Origin: Candidatus Woesearchaeota archaeon UBA119
GTDB lineage: Archaea; Nanobdellota; Nanobdellia; Woesearchaeales; UBA119
Assembly: GCA_002505945.1 (NCBI GenBank)
Contig: DAWM01000052.1
Location: forward strand, 1 to 8,028
DNA length: 8,028 bases
Reading direction: 5' to 3'
Positions 1-5,575 of this stretch are shown in pieces. The number at the start of each line of letters is the position of its first letter. The first letter of the stretch is position 1. The notes under the pieces were generated by a model that was not told the DNA's origin, did not search any database, and saw only the letters and a program-made list of their open reading frames with translations. The translations under genes were made by a program, and so were the position numbers.

Positions 1-6
1 TCCTAA

Positions 7-54
7 AAATCCACTTGTTAAAGCGTATGGCACTCACAGTGGATTTTTATGATT
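7..54 (+). repeat. 48-bp dispersed hairpin repeat, copy 1
   Basis: This segment is about 92% identical (44 of 48 aligned positions) to 7381-7427 in the same orientation. It is an imperfect palindrome: AAATCCACT pairs with AGTGGATTT (11 bp if the flanking A and T are included), and pairing continues as GT/AC past one bulged T. The loop carries the conserved TTAAAGCGT. It ends 60 bp before the radical SAM start codon and upstream of its TATA box, so it would not be part of that mRNA. It could be a MITE/REP-like dispersed element, a regulatory site, or the terminator of a gene lying left of the window. Confidence 0.75.
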
Positions 55-60
55 CTAGAT

Positions 61-97
61 GGTTCTTTAAGAAAATTTATATAAAGTTTAAAGAACC
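61..97 (+). promoter_or_regulatory. Promoter with palindrome centred on the TATA box
   Basis: The TATA box TTTATATA lies at 76-83, about 35 bp before the ATG at 115. The predicted transcript starts near 106 with a leader of about 9 nt. The arms GGTTCTTTAA (61-70) and TTAAAGAACC (88-97) are perfect inverted repeats, and their symmetry centre at about 79 falls inside the TATA box. Because the palindrome lies upstream of the predicted start site, it is better read as a DNA operator for a dimeric regulator that would block TBP/TFB than as an RNA hairpin. Confidence 0.7.
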
Positions 98-114
98 TGC
101 TATAATAACATAAA

Positions 115-1476
115 ATGAGGATTTTATTGATTAGGCCTAATTATAGGACAAATGTGGTTACTCCTCCTTTGGGTTTAGGGTACATTGCTTCTTATTTAAA
201 GAGTAAAGGAATAGAGGTTAAGGTTGTAGATGGTCTAAGGGATAAGTTAGAAAGAAAGCAGATTCAAGAGCAAGCTGAAAAATATAAACCTAATGCCATA
301 GGCATCAACAGTATGTCCTCTTTTTATTTTGAATCTATTGAATTAGCGAAAGAACTCAAAGAAGCCGGGTTCAGATGTATTCTTGGCGGCATACATCCCA
401 GTTTCTGTCCATACCAAACCTTAAGAGATTCTCAATGTGATTTTGTTTTCTGTGGAGAAGGAGAGCAAGCTTTTTGGAGATTAATTGAGAACGATTTCTC
501 TAATCTCGGAATAAAAGGGATTTATTCTAAGGATGATTTAGATAGTATGAACCAGAAAGTTGAGTTAACTCCACCGGTTGAAAATCTTGATAGTCTCCCT
601 TTTCCAGACTGGTCTCAAATGGATCCAAAATCCTATCCTTTGGCGCCACATGGTTTTTTTCTGAAGCAATATCCTTTTGCTCCTATAGTAACATCTAGGG
701 GTTGTCCTTTCAATTGTTCTTTTTGTGCTACTCCTAATCTTTATGGAAGAAAAATACGATTTAGAAGTCCTGAAAATGTGGTCTCTGAAATAAAAATGCT
801 AGTTAGAACTTTCGGTGTTAAAGAGATTCACTTTGAGGATGATAATCTTACACTAAACAAAAATCATATTCAGGGGATTTGCAAGAAAATCATTGAAAAT
901 AACCTCAATATTAGTTGGGCTTGCCCAAATGGAATCAGGGCAGATACAATCGATTACGAGACCTTAGCTCTTATGAAGAGAAGTGGATGCTACAGTATCT
1001 CCTTTGGCATCGAATCTGCAAGTGATTCTATATTGAAGAAAATAAATAAGAAAGAACAGTTAAGCAATATTAAGAAAGCTATTCAACTATGCAATAAGCT
1101 TGGGATTGTTACCAATGGCTTCTTTATTTTTGGTCTGCCAGGAGAAACGAAAGAAACTCTGAGACAAACTATTCATTTTGCTCTGAGCTCAGGATTGGAT
1201 GGCGCCAATTTCAACGCCTTGAACATCTTTCCCGGCTCCGAAATATGGAAGAATACAAAATCAGAGAGCAAGTGTACGTCTTTCTTATTGGATTCCCCGC
1301 CACAATGGACTCCGAGGGATATAACAAAAAAGGATGTTGTTGGAGCAAGAAGAAAAGCTTTCCTTCGTTTTTATCTTAGGCCTAAGATTCTGTTTGCAAC
1401 ACTAAAGAGGATTAAGATTAGGCAAGTTTATTATATCCTAAAAAGGTTCTTCTCCTTATACAATTACCAAGAATAG
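115..1476 (+). CDS. B12-binding-domain radical SAM protein (COG1032 type)
   Basis: This 453-aa protein has the two-domain build of the BchE-like/COG1032 class. An N-terminal Rossmann-like, cobalamin-binding-type domain covers about residues 1-125, with the PPLGLGYIASYLK signature at 17-29, GGIHP at 91-95 and GEGE at 114-117. A radical SAM barrel follows from about 188, with the iron-sulfur cluster motif CPFNCSFC supplying C197, C201 and C204. SISFGIES at 294-301 and FIFGLPGET at 337-345 are typical later strands of this barrel. No DxHxxG cobalamin lower-ligand motif is visible, so B12 may bind base-off or not at all. The family performs radical methylations and rearrangements, often on lipids, cofactors or natural products; the substrate here cannot be told. 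The C-terminus (about 415-453) is very basic. The gene has its own promoter with an operator-like palindrome and ends 22 bp from the convergent mutase gene. Class assignment is firm, function is open. Confidence 0.9.
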   Translation: MRILLIRPNYRTNVVTPPLGLGYIASYLKSKGIEVKVVDGLRDKLERKQIQEQAEKYKPNAIGINSMSSFYFESIELAKELKEAGFRCILGGIHPSFCPYQTLRDSQCDFVFCGEGEQAFWRLIENDFSNLGIKGIYSKDDLDSMNQKVELTPPVENLDSLPFPDWSQMDPKSYPLAPHGFFLKQYPFAPIVTSRGCPFNCSFCATPNLYGRKIRFRSPENVVSEIKMLVRTFGVKEIHFEDDNLTLNKNHIQGICKKIIENNLNISWACPNGIRADTIDYETLALMKRSGCYSISFGIESASDSILKKINKKEQLSNIKKAIQLCNKLGIVTNGFFIFGLPGETKETLRQTIHFALSSGLDGANFNALNIFPGSEIWKNTKSESKCTSFLLDSPPQWTPRDITKKDVVGARRKAFLRFYLRPKILFATLKRIKIRQVYYILKRFFSLYNYQE

Positions 1477-1498
1477 CTTACCTTAATTACTCTTGAGG

Positions 1499-2839
1499 TT
1501 ATTCCTTACTAAGATTCTTTATTATTTCTCTAATCTCTTCTTTCTCTCTCTCAAGGATTTTCTGATTATCTGCTTCAACATTGAGCCGTACCAAAGGCTC
1601 TGTATTGCTCTTTCTCACATTAAACCAGAATTCATCTCCATAAACACTAACCCCGTCAATCTTCTCTAGCTTCAAATCGGAGAAAGTCTCTTCAATCTTA
1701 TCCAATACCTTATCAGGTTCCTCAACCATAAGGTTAATCTCTTCGCTTTTATAGAAAGGACCGAACTCATCCAGCAACTGGGAAAGCGGCTTTTTCTCTT
1801 TCTTGAGTATCTCTAATAATCTCAGCATAGCAAACACAGGGTCATCAATTGAGTAGTTCTTGGCAAACATGATATGGCCTGACAGTTCTCCAGCAAGAAT
1901 CCCACCTCGCTTTAGCAGTTTCTCCTTATAGAAAGGATTACCAACCCTCATCTTCTCAGGCACCCCTCTATACTTCAATATGGTTTCTTCTACAATCTTA
2001 GAGAATCTCAGATCATAATAAACCGTTTCGCCCGGCTTGTTCATTAATTCATGTTTGATGAACAATGAGAATAAGGTATCCAATGCTACACTCCTTCCCT
2101 TTTCATCCACGACCGCTATTCTATCTCCATCTCCATCAAAGCAAACACCAAAGTTAAGCTCTTGATCCTGCACAACCTTTGAGAGTTCTCCCATAGCTCC
2201 TTCTTTCATAGGGTTTGGAGAATGGCCAGGAAAATTTCCATCCACCTTTGAGTTTAATACAATAGGCTTGATTCCGAGCTCAGAACTTAATTTCTTTATT
2301 ACCAATGATTGAGGACCATTTGATACATCAACAGCAAAATTAAGAGGCACGGCCTTGAAGAAATTGCAGAGATGGTCACAATAGAATGCTATACCATCTA
2401 CCTCTTGGAGCTTACCTTGTCCTTCCAAAGACTCAAAAGCAGAATTGTTGTATATCCTTTCAATCTCACTGATACCAAGATTATAAGTAAGAGGCAGAGC
2501 TTTATCATAACACATCTTTACCCCATTATATTCCTTAGGATTATGTGAAGCAGTAATCATAATTCCGAATCGCACATTCATCCGTATTACAGAATAATAG
2601 AAAACTGGAGTAGGAACCAGTCCAATATCGTAGATGTTTATTCCTTGGCTTAACAAAGTTTCTTTGAAGATCTCATATGCCTCTGGCGAAGATTTTCTTC
2701 CATCCCTCCCCAACACCACAATAGGGATTTCCCTGTTGATGCAGAATGTTCCAATCGCCTTAGCAAGATTTTCGCAGGTATCCTTATTTAGTTCCTCGCC
2801 CCAAATACCTCTAATATCATAAGTCTTGAATATTGACAT
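1499..2839 (-). CDS. Phosphomannomutase / phosphoglucomutase
   Basis: This is an alpha-D-phosphohexomutase that interconverts sugar 1- and 6-phosphates (mannose or glucose) in the cytoplasm and feeds nucleotide-sugar and glycan synthesis. All four active-site elements are visible, numbered from the upstream GTG as residue 1: the phosphoserine loop TASHNP at 99-104 (catalytic S101), the metal loop DGDGDR at 238-243, the sugar-binding loop GELSGH at 320-325, and the phosphate-binding loop RKSNTEP at 412-418. Length is normal for the family (446-449 aa). I chose the ATG at 2839 because it gives MSIFKTYDIRG, the usual family N-terminus. An in-frame GTG at 2848 lies about 26 bp from the TATA box and could serve as a leaderless start, adding three residues. 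Archaeal members are often bifunctional, so PMM and PGM activities cannot be separated from sequence. It is convergent with the radical SAM gene and separated from the 124-aa gene behind it by its own promoter. Confidence 0.95.
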   Translation of the reverse strand: MSIFKTYDIRGIWGEELNKDTCENLAKAIGTFCINREIPIVVLGRDGRKSSPEAYEIFKETLLSQGINIYDIGLVPTPVFYYSVIRMNVRFGIMITASHNPKEYNGVKMCYDKALPLTYNLGISEIERIYNNSAFESLEGQGKLQEVDGIAFYCDHLCNFFKAVPLNFAVDVSNGPQSLVIKKLSSELGIKPIVLNSKVDGNFPGHSPNPMKEGAMGELSKVVQDQELNFGVCFDGDGDRIAVVDEKGRSVALDTLFSLFIKHELMNKPGETVYYDLRFSKIVEETILKYRGVPEKMRVGNPFYKEKLLKRGGILAGELSGHIMFAKNYSIDDPVFAMLRLLEILKKEKKPLSQLLDEFGPFYKSEEINLMVEEPDKVLDKIEETFSDLKLEKIDGVSVYGDEFWFNVRKSNTEPLVRLNVEADNQKILEREKEEIREIIKNLSKE

Positions 2840-2869
2840 ATTGACCACACAACCCCAATTAACCCACTA

Positions 2870-2877
2870 TATTTAAA
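2870..2877 (-). promoter_or_regulatory. TATA box of the mutase gene
   Basis: On the minus strand the site reads TTTAAATA. Its centre is 34-35 bp from the ATG at 2839 and 25-26 bp from the GTG at 2848, so transcription should begin around 2847. That gives a leader of about 8 nt for the ATG, or essentially none for the GTG. Confidence 0.6.
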
Positions 2878-2895
2878 GTTTGCTTTGTTGGCCCT

Positions 2896-3270
2896 TTAAG
2901 GGGAATATCCTAAAACGTCATTAAGAAAACGCTCACATCTCTCTTGGTTTGGTGGGTGATACCTGAAGAAACGTTTCCCAAAATCTCTGGTGACCCTATC
3001 ATCTGCATCATTTTCATCAAATTTTTTCCCTCCTCCAATCTCAAGAGCATCTTCAATCTTACCTTTGAGAAGTAATTTTTGTGCAATCTCGTATTTAATT
3101 TGTTCTTTTGTACCTTTATTTATTCTATATTTTCTTTTATATTTATCAATTTTATAATCAACAGAATTAATATAATCTATTACATCCTCTACTCCTGATT
3201 GAAATTCTAAAGTCACTTCATCCCTAGCGTAATAAGGACTTGAGGTTACCATATTAATATATAGTTTCAT
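2896..3270 (-). CDS. Unrecognised 124-aa protein
   Basis: I do not recognise this protein. It is soluble, with no signal peptide or membrane segment. It begins with a short beta-like stretch, followed by charged, probably helical sequence at about 26-45 and 55-78, where KEQIKYEIAQKLLLKGKIEDALE is strongly helical. A G-G-G-K-K turn at 79-83 leads to an acidic DENDADDR segment and a C-terminal region rich in aromatic residues, arginine and proline (RFFRYHPPNQERCERF). The TTTATAAA box at 3282-3289 lies only 15 bp from the first ATG but about 33 bp from an in-frame ATG at 3252, so the real start may be M7 (MVTSSPYYARDE), giving 118 aa. It has no clear functional link to the neighbouring mutase or TA pair. 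The intact frame and a promoter in register support a real gene. Confidence 0.65.
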   Translation of the reverse strand: MKLYINMVTSSPYYARDEVTLEFQSGVEDVIDYINSVDYKIDKYKRKYRINKGTKEQIKYEIAQKLLLKGKIEDALEIGGGKKFDENDADDRVTRDFGKRFFRYHPPNQERCERFLNDVLGYSP

Positions 3271-3281
3271 ATATTAAATGG

Positions 3282-3289
3282 TTTATAAA
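3282..3289 (-). promoter_or_regulatory. TATA box of the 124-aa gene
   Basis: The site reads TTTATAAA and is preceded on the minus strand by the BRE-like GCAAAT. Transcription would start near 3258, which fits translation from the ATG at 3252 better than from the ATG at 3270. It lies in the 78-bp gap after the toxin gene, so the 124-aa gene can be expressed independently of the TA pair. Confidence 0.5.
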
Positions 3290-3348
3290 ATTTGCGGTTC
3301 TCAGCTTGTTAATTCAAGTATTCTTGACTTTTCATTATGATTACAAAT

Positions 3349-3615
3349 CTATTGGTAGATTTTGTCATGATGTTCATAGTCTTCAAATGAGATAAAATCG
3401 TTCGATTTATCATAATTAAAAATCAATACAAAATGTCCTACGTGAACTCTTTTAGAATCTTTCATATCGTGTCGCAAATTCTTGTAATGTTCTATACCAC
3501 TAGAATTGACAACTTCTTCAATTTTCTTCATCACTGCTTCATATCTTGTCTTGTCTTTCTTAAATAGTTTAACCAGCTTCTTGTTTAATTCTGGTTTTAT
3601 TTCGAATTCACGCAT
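3349..3615 (-). CDS. RelE/ParE-superfamily toxin
   Basis: This 88-aa protein has the size and build of archaeal RelE-like toxins. An N-terminal helical pair (about 8-38) is followed by the sheet region YKNLRHDMKDSKRVHVGHFVLIF (44-66) and a last strand ending in FEDYEHHDKIY (77-87). The basic/aromatic residues R48, R56, H58, H82, H83 and Y87 sit where RelE-type ribonucleases place their RNA-binding and catalytic residues. Members typically cleave mRNA in the ribosomal A site, but ParE relatives poison gyrase, so the target is not certain. The start codon lies inside the upstream antitoxin gene (8-bp overlap, ATGCGTGA), which implies coupled translation. The overlap and gene order (antitoxin first) support a type II toxin-antitoxin module. 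Confidence 0.85.
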   Translation of the reverse strand: MREFEIKPELNKKLVKLFKKDKTRYEAVMKKIEEVVNSSGIEHYKNLRHDMKDSKRVHVGHFVLIFNYDKSNDFISFEDYEHHDKIYQ

Positions 3616-3850
3616 TTTCTATGTGCTTCCTCAACTCACCAATACTTTTGAAACGTCTTCCTTTCTTTTTCTTAATTTCTTTAAGTTTCTCTATGTATTC
3701 GGGTCTAAGTTGAGGTTCGAGAATGGTATCCTCATACTGCTGCGCCATTACGTCAATAGCTTCACTCTTATCTTTCAAATCAAACTTCGCCTTCACGATA
3801 TTTAAAACCCTATTAGTTCGATTATCAATATTTATTATTGCTTGTACCAT
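3608..3850 (-). CDS. DUF2683-like antitoxin (ribbon-helix-helix type)
   Basis: This 80-aa protein opens with MVQAIINIDNRTNRVLNIVKAK, the pattern I recall for archaeal DUF2683 proteins. A beta strand (2-8) is followed by two helices (about 10-22 and 27-42, with KDKSEAID as the turn into the second), matching a ribbon-helix-helix DNA-binding dimer. The tail from about 43 (LEPQLRPEYIEKLKEIKKKKG) is charged and helical, as expected for the toxin-wrapping part of an antitoxin. It is first in a two-gene operon and overlaps the RelE-like toxin by 8 bp. A good Shine-Dalgarno (GGTGAT) and a palindrome at the predicted transcription start suggest efficient translation and autorepression. The DUF2683 assignment is from memory of the family, not a search. 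Confidence 0.85.
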   Translation of the reverse strand: MVQAIINIDNRTNRVLNIVKAKFDLKDKSEAIDVMAQQYEDTILEPQLRPEYIEKLKEIKKKKGRRFKSIGELRKHIENA

Positions 3851-3853
3851 AAT

Positions 3854-3860
3854 ATCACCT
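3854..3860 (-). promoter_or_regulatory. Shine-Dalgarno of the antitoxin gene
   Basis: On the minus strand AGGTGAT precedes the ATG with 3 nt between. It is complementary to the archaeal 16S 3' tail (AUCACCUCC). It is the only strong Shine-Dalgarno in the window; the other genes with a recognisable promoter have very short leaders or appear leaderless. Confidence 0.75.
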
Positions 3861-3894
3861 TAATATAGTATTAATATTGTGTTAACATATAAAA
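3860..3894 (-). promoter_or_regulatory. TA promoter with candidate autoregulatory operator
   Basis: The TATA-like site TTTTATAT (minus strand, 3887-3894) predicts a start near 3863, giving a leader of about 13 nt that includes the Shine-Dalgarno. The palindrome TTAATATAGTATTAA (3860-3874, 6-bp arms) covers that start. A related half-site TTAAT...TTAA continues to 3885. Ribbon-helix-helix antitoxins bind such short inverted repeats at their own promoters, so autorepression is a reasonable inference. The AT-rich composition makes chance palindromes easier. Confidence 0.5.
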
Positions 3895-3916
3895 CTTTCG
3901 CTTTTCTATTCTTATG

Positions 3917-3942
3917 CACAAAAATTGTGAATTTTTATGATT
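3917..3942 (+). repeat. Degenerate copy of the hairpin repeat
   Basis: GTGAATTTTTATGATT (3927-3942) matches the 3' end of repeat copy 1 at 15 of 16 positions. It is preceded by a small hairpin, CACAA-AAA-TTGTG (3917-3929). The left arm of the full repeat is absent. It ends 77 bp before the prs start, in the divergent region between the TA pair and prs. The match is AT-rich, so relationship to the full repeat is plausible but not secure. Confidence 0.35.
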
Positions 3943-3989
3943 TATAAGCATTATATTGTCTGTCTATTAGATTTAGCATCTCAGAAAAA

Positions 3990-3997
3990 CTTATATA
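3990..3997 (+). promoter_or_regulatory. TATA box of prs
   Basis: CTTATATA is preceded by the purine-rich BRE-like AGAAAAA. Its centre is about 26 bp from the ATG at 4020, which places the transcript start at the start codon; prs mRNA is therefore predicted to be leaderless. No Shine-Dalgarno is present. Confidence 0.7.
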
Positions 3998-4019
3998 CAA
4001 AAGGATTCCTTGCTGAATT

Positions 4020-4973
4020 ATGGTATTCTATAAATGCGCGATATTAGCAGACCCTGAGGGGAAAGCCTGGGATCTCGCTTGTAAAATCCATGAAAAACTA
4101 AAGAAAAAAGCGGATAAATTTGAATTAAACAAAGTAAGATTTCAGAGATTCAGGGATGGCGAGGAAAAGGTTAAGATTGAAAATAATGTTAGAAAGAGGG
4201 TTTGCTTCTATATCCATGATTCAAATAAGCCGCCTTTAGAATGGTTCACAGAGTTGTGCTTGGTCAACCATACCTTAAGGAACTCTTCAGCCCAAGAGGT
4301 TGTTGATGTGTTACCTTATCTTAAATTCAGCAGGCAGGATAGAAAGGATGAATCAAGAGTGCCTATAAGTGCAAGAGTAGTAGCTGATGTCATTGAGAAA
4401 TATGCTGATAGGGTATTAACATTAGATGTTCATAACCCCTCTATTCAAGGCTTTTATAATATCCCTTTTGATAACCTCTATTCCTTCCCTACTGTTGTAA
4501 AATATTTGAGGGAGAATGAGCCAGAACTCATAAAGAACATAACAGTTATGAGCGCAGATACCGGCGGTTTTGCAAGAGCAAAGGCTTTCGCGCAAAGGTT
4601 AGGCACTGAAAAAGTAGTTATGGGCTATAAAACCCGAGAAAAGCCAGGCGAAGTGGCAAGTCTAAAGATTCTTGGAAGTGTAAACGGCGAAAATGTTTTG
4701 CTGATAGATGATATCCTTGATTCAGGCAATACCTTAGTCTCAGCCGCAACAGAAGCAAGAAACCAAGGCGCTAAAAAGGTTTATGCTTACTGCACCCACG
4801 GCATCTTTACTTTAGGCACAGAAAAAGTAGAAAGCATCTGTGATAAGGTTTTCATTGGCGACACCATAAAAAGAAAAGAAAATCAGATACAGACAATTTC
4901 CTTTGTGGATTTATTCTCAGAAGCAATCTATCGTATAAGCAAAGGAGAGAGTTTGAGTGCTTTGTTTGAGTAA
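4020..4973 (+). CDS. prs: Ribose-phosphate pyrophosphokinase (PRPP synthase)
   Basis: This enzyme makes PRPP from ribose 5-phosphate and ATP, the precursor for purine, pyrimidine, histidine and NAD synthesis. The 317-aa length is normal. Visible signatures are PYLKFSRQDRKDE at 99-111 followed by PIS (ATP-binding region), VLTLDVHNPSIQGFYNIPFDNL at 132-153 with H138, MSADTGGFARA at 177-187, the catalytic flexible loop around KTREKPGE at 204-211, and the PRPP/ribose-phosphate loop VLLIDDILDSGNTL at 226-239. The C-terminus AIYRISKGESLSALFE is the conserved end of the family, so this copy is intact. The gene has a leaderless-type promoter and shares a divergent intergenic region with the TA pair. 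Its last 16 codons, stop and one more base (4922-4974) recur exactly at 5513-5565, beyond the DUF5680 gene, so its 3' end appears to have served as an insertion site. Confidence 0.97.
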   Translation: MVFYKCAILADPEGKAWDLACKIHEKLKKKADKFELNKVRFQRFRDGEEKVKIENNVRKRVCFYIHDSNKPPLEWFTELCLVNHTLRNSSAQEVVDVLPYLKFSRQDRKDESRVPISARVVADVIEKYADRVLTLDVHNPSIQGFYNIPFDNLYSFPTVVKYLRENEPELIKNITVMSADTGGFARAKAFAQRLGTEKVVMGYKTREKPGEVASLKILGSVNGENVLLIDDILDSGNTLVSAATEARNQGAKKVYAYCTHGIFTLGTEKVESICDKVFIGDTIKRKENQIQTISFVDLFSEAIYRISKGESLSALFE

Positions 4974-4974
4974 G
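4922..4974 (+). repeat. 53-bp direct repeat, left copy (prs 3' end)
   Basis: These 53 bp are identical to 5513-5565, an offset of 591 bp. Flanking bases differ on both sides (A versus T before, G versus A after). The repeat encodes the conserved last 16 residues of PRPP synthase and its stop codon. It is far longer than the target duplications made by ordinary transposases, and it has the form of an attL/attR core. Confidence 0.95.
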
Positions 4975-5013
4975 GGGTTATTTGGAAGATTACTTCACTG
5001 TTGTTGGGTAATC

Positions 5014-5021
5014 TTTAAATA
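5014..5021 (+). promoter_or_regulatory. TATA box of the DUF5680-like gene
   Basis: TTTAAATA is centred about 26 bp before the ATG at 5044, the same spacing as for prs, so a leaderless transcript is predicted. The gene carries its promoter inside the inserted block and need not depend on prs read-through. Confidence 0.65.
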
Positions 5022-5043
5022 AGTTAATCTCTTTATTACCATC

Positions 5044-5490
5044 ATGAACTTGAGCAAATTTCTTGTCCAGGCCAAAACTGCTACCTATGCAAGTGAGGAC
5101 AAAGCAAATGAAACGGTTTTGGAAGATGGAGCCAAAGAGCTTATTTTTGAAGGTAATGGTTTTAGGTATCGGGATAGGTATTATGGTTTTAATCCTTTCT
5201 TTGGAGAAGAAATTGTTTGGCAGAATTATAAAATTGTCTGGTCTATGAATTACTTTGGAAAGATTTCGTCTGACCTTATTCCTGAGAAAAAGGTTTACAT
5301 ATTTCTTCGGGAAGCCATGAGACAAGTTGAAGAAGACAGGCCATTTAGAGGACCACACAAATTTAAGTCGGGTAATTTTGAATACCTTGATGAATCTAAA
5401 GGTAATATTCACAGCTTTACTGGTATTGAAAGAATTTTCTATAACGGAGAGGAAATTTATAGATTGTATTATCATGGCGGTTCTGTGTAA
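5044..5490 (+). CDS. DUF5680-like domain protein
   Basis: This 148-aa protein matches the DUF5680 pattern as I remember it: FLVQAKTATYA at 6-16, GFNPFFGEEIVW at 48-59, IVWSMNYFGK at 64-73, FLREAMRQV at 87-95, RPFRGP at 99-104 and a C-terminal IYRLYYHGG at 138-146. The domain occurs alone or behind XRE-type helix-turn-helix regions, mostly in bacteria; no DNA-binding segment is present here. Its biochemical function is unknown to me. It is rich in aromatic residues and Gly/Glu and has no signal peptide or membrane segment. It is the sole gene between the two 53-bp copies of the prs 3' end, which suggests it arrived with the insertion, probably by lateral transfer. The family call rests on recalled motifs. 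Confidence 0.8.
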   Translation: MNLSKFLVQAKTATYASEDKANETVLEDGAKELIFEGNGFRYRDRYYGFNPFFGEEIVWQNYKIVWSMNYFGKISSDLIPEKKVYIFLREAMRQVEEDRPFRGPHKFKSGNFEYLDESKGNIHSFTGIERIFYNGEEIYRLYYHGGSV

Positions 5491-5510
5491 TTTTAATTTA
5501 AATTTTCTTA
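5491..5510 (+). terminator. T-rich tail after the DUF5680-like gene
   Basis: Immediately after the stop codon are several T runs (TTTTAATTTAAATTTT), without a stable hairpin. Archaeal termination commonly occurs at such oligo-T tracts. It would insulate the gene from the convergent nre gene. Confidence 0.4.
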
Positions 5511-5512
5511 TT

Positions 5513-5565
5513 AGCAATCTATCGTATAAGCAAAGGAGAGAGTTTGAGTGCTTTGTTTGAGTAAG
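5513..5565 (+). repeat. 53-bp direct repeat, right copy (orphan prs end)
   Basis: This is an exact second copy of the prs C-terminal codons and stop, reading AIYRISKGESLSALFE. There is no start codon in frame: an in-frame stop lies at 5499-5501. It is therefore a non-coding remnant, probably the original prs 3' end displaced by the inserted block, or the copy brought by it. It ends 10 bp before the nre stop codon. Confidence 0.95.
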
Positions 5566-5575
5566 AAGAAATCAT

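Larger units (their letters stand above)
4975..5565 (+). mobile_element. Putative inserted block carrying a DUF5680-like gene
   Basis: The block between the 53-bp repeats holds one complete gene with its own TATA box and a T-rich tail. Removing one repeat copy plus the block would restore a simple prs-nre convergent junction with 10 bp between the end of the repeat and the nre stop codon. The insertion kept prs whole by supplying or duplicating its last codons, as integrative elements do at gene 3' ends. No integrase or terminal inverted repeat is present within the 591 bp, so it may be a cassette moved in trans, a remnant of a larger element, or the product of a recombination-mediated duplication. 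The repeats and the gene are directly seen; mobility is inferred. Confidence 0.55.

Noticed and set aside
2892..2902. Short palindrome CCCTTTAAGGG near the mutase promoter
   Set aside because: It overlaps the stop codon of the 124-aa gene, has only a 1-nt centre and is too short to distinguish from chance.
3305..3342. Possible further copy of the hairpin repeat (CTTGTTAA ... ATGATT)
   Set aside because: Only the two ends match and the middle is unrelated. The sequence is AT-rich and the arms do not pair, so chance is the simpler explanation.
3506..3805. Plus-strand 99-codon hydrophobic open frame across the TA genes
   Set aside because: It is antisense to two overlapping genes with clear family patterns. 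Its hydrophobicity follows from the complement of Lys/Glu-rich codons.
4990..5517. Minus-strand 175-codon open frame opposite the DUF5680-like gene
   Set aside because: The plus-strand frame has recognisable family motifs and a TATA box at the right distance. The antisense frame has neither.
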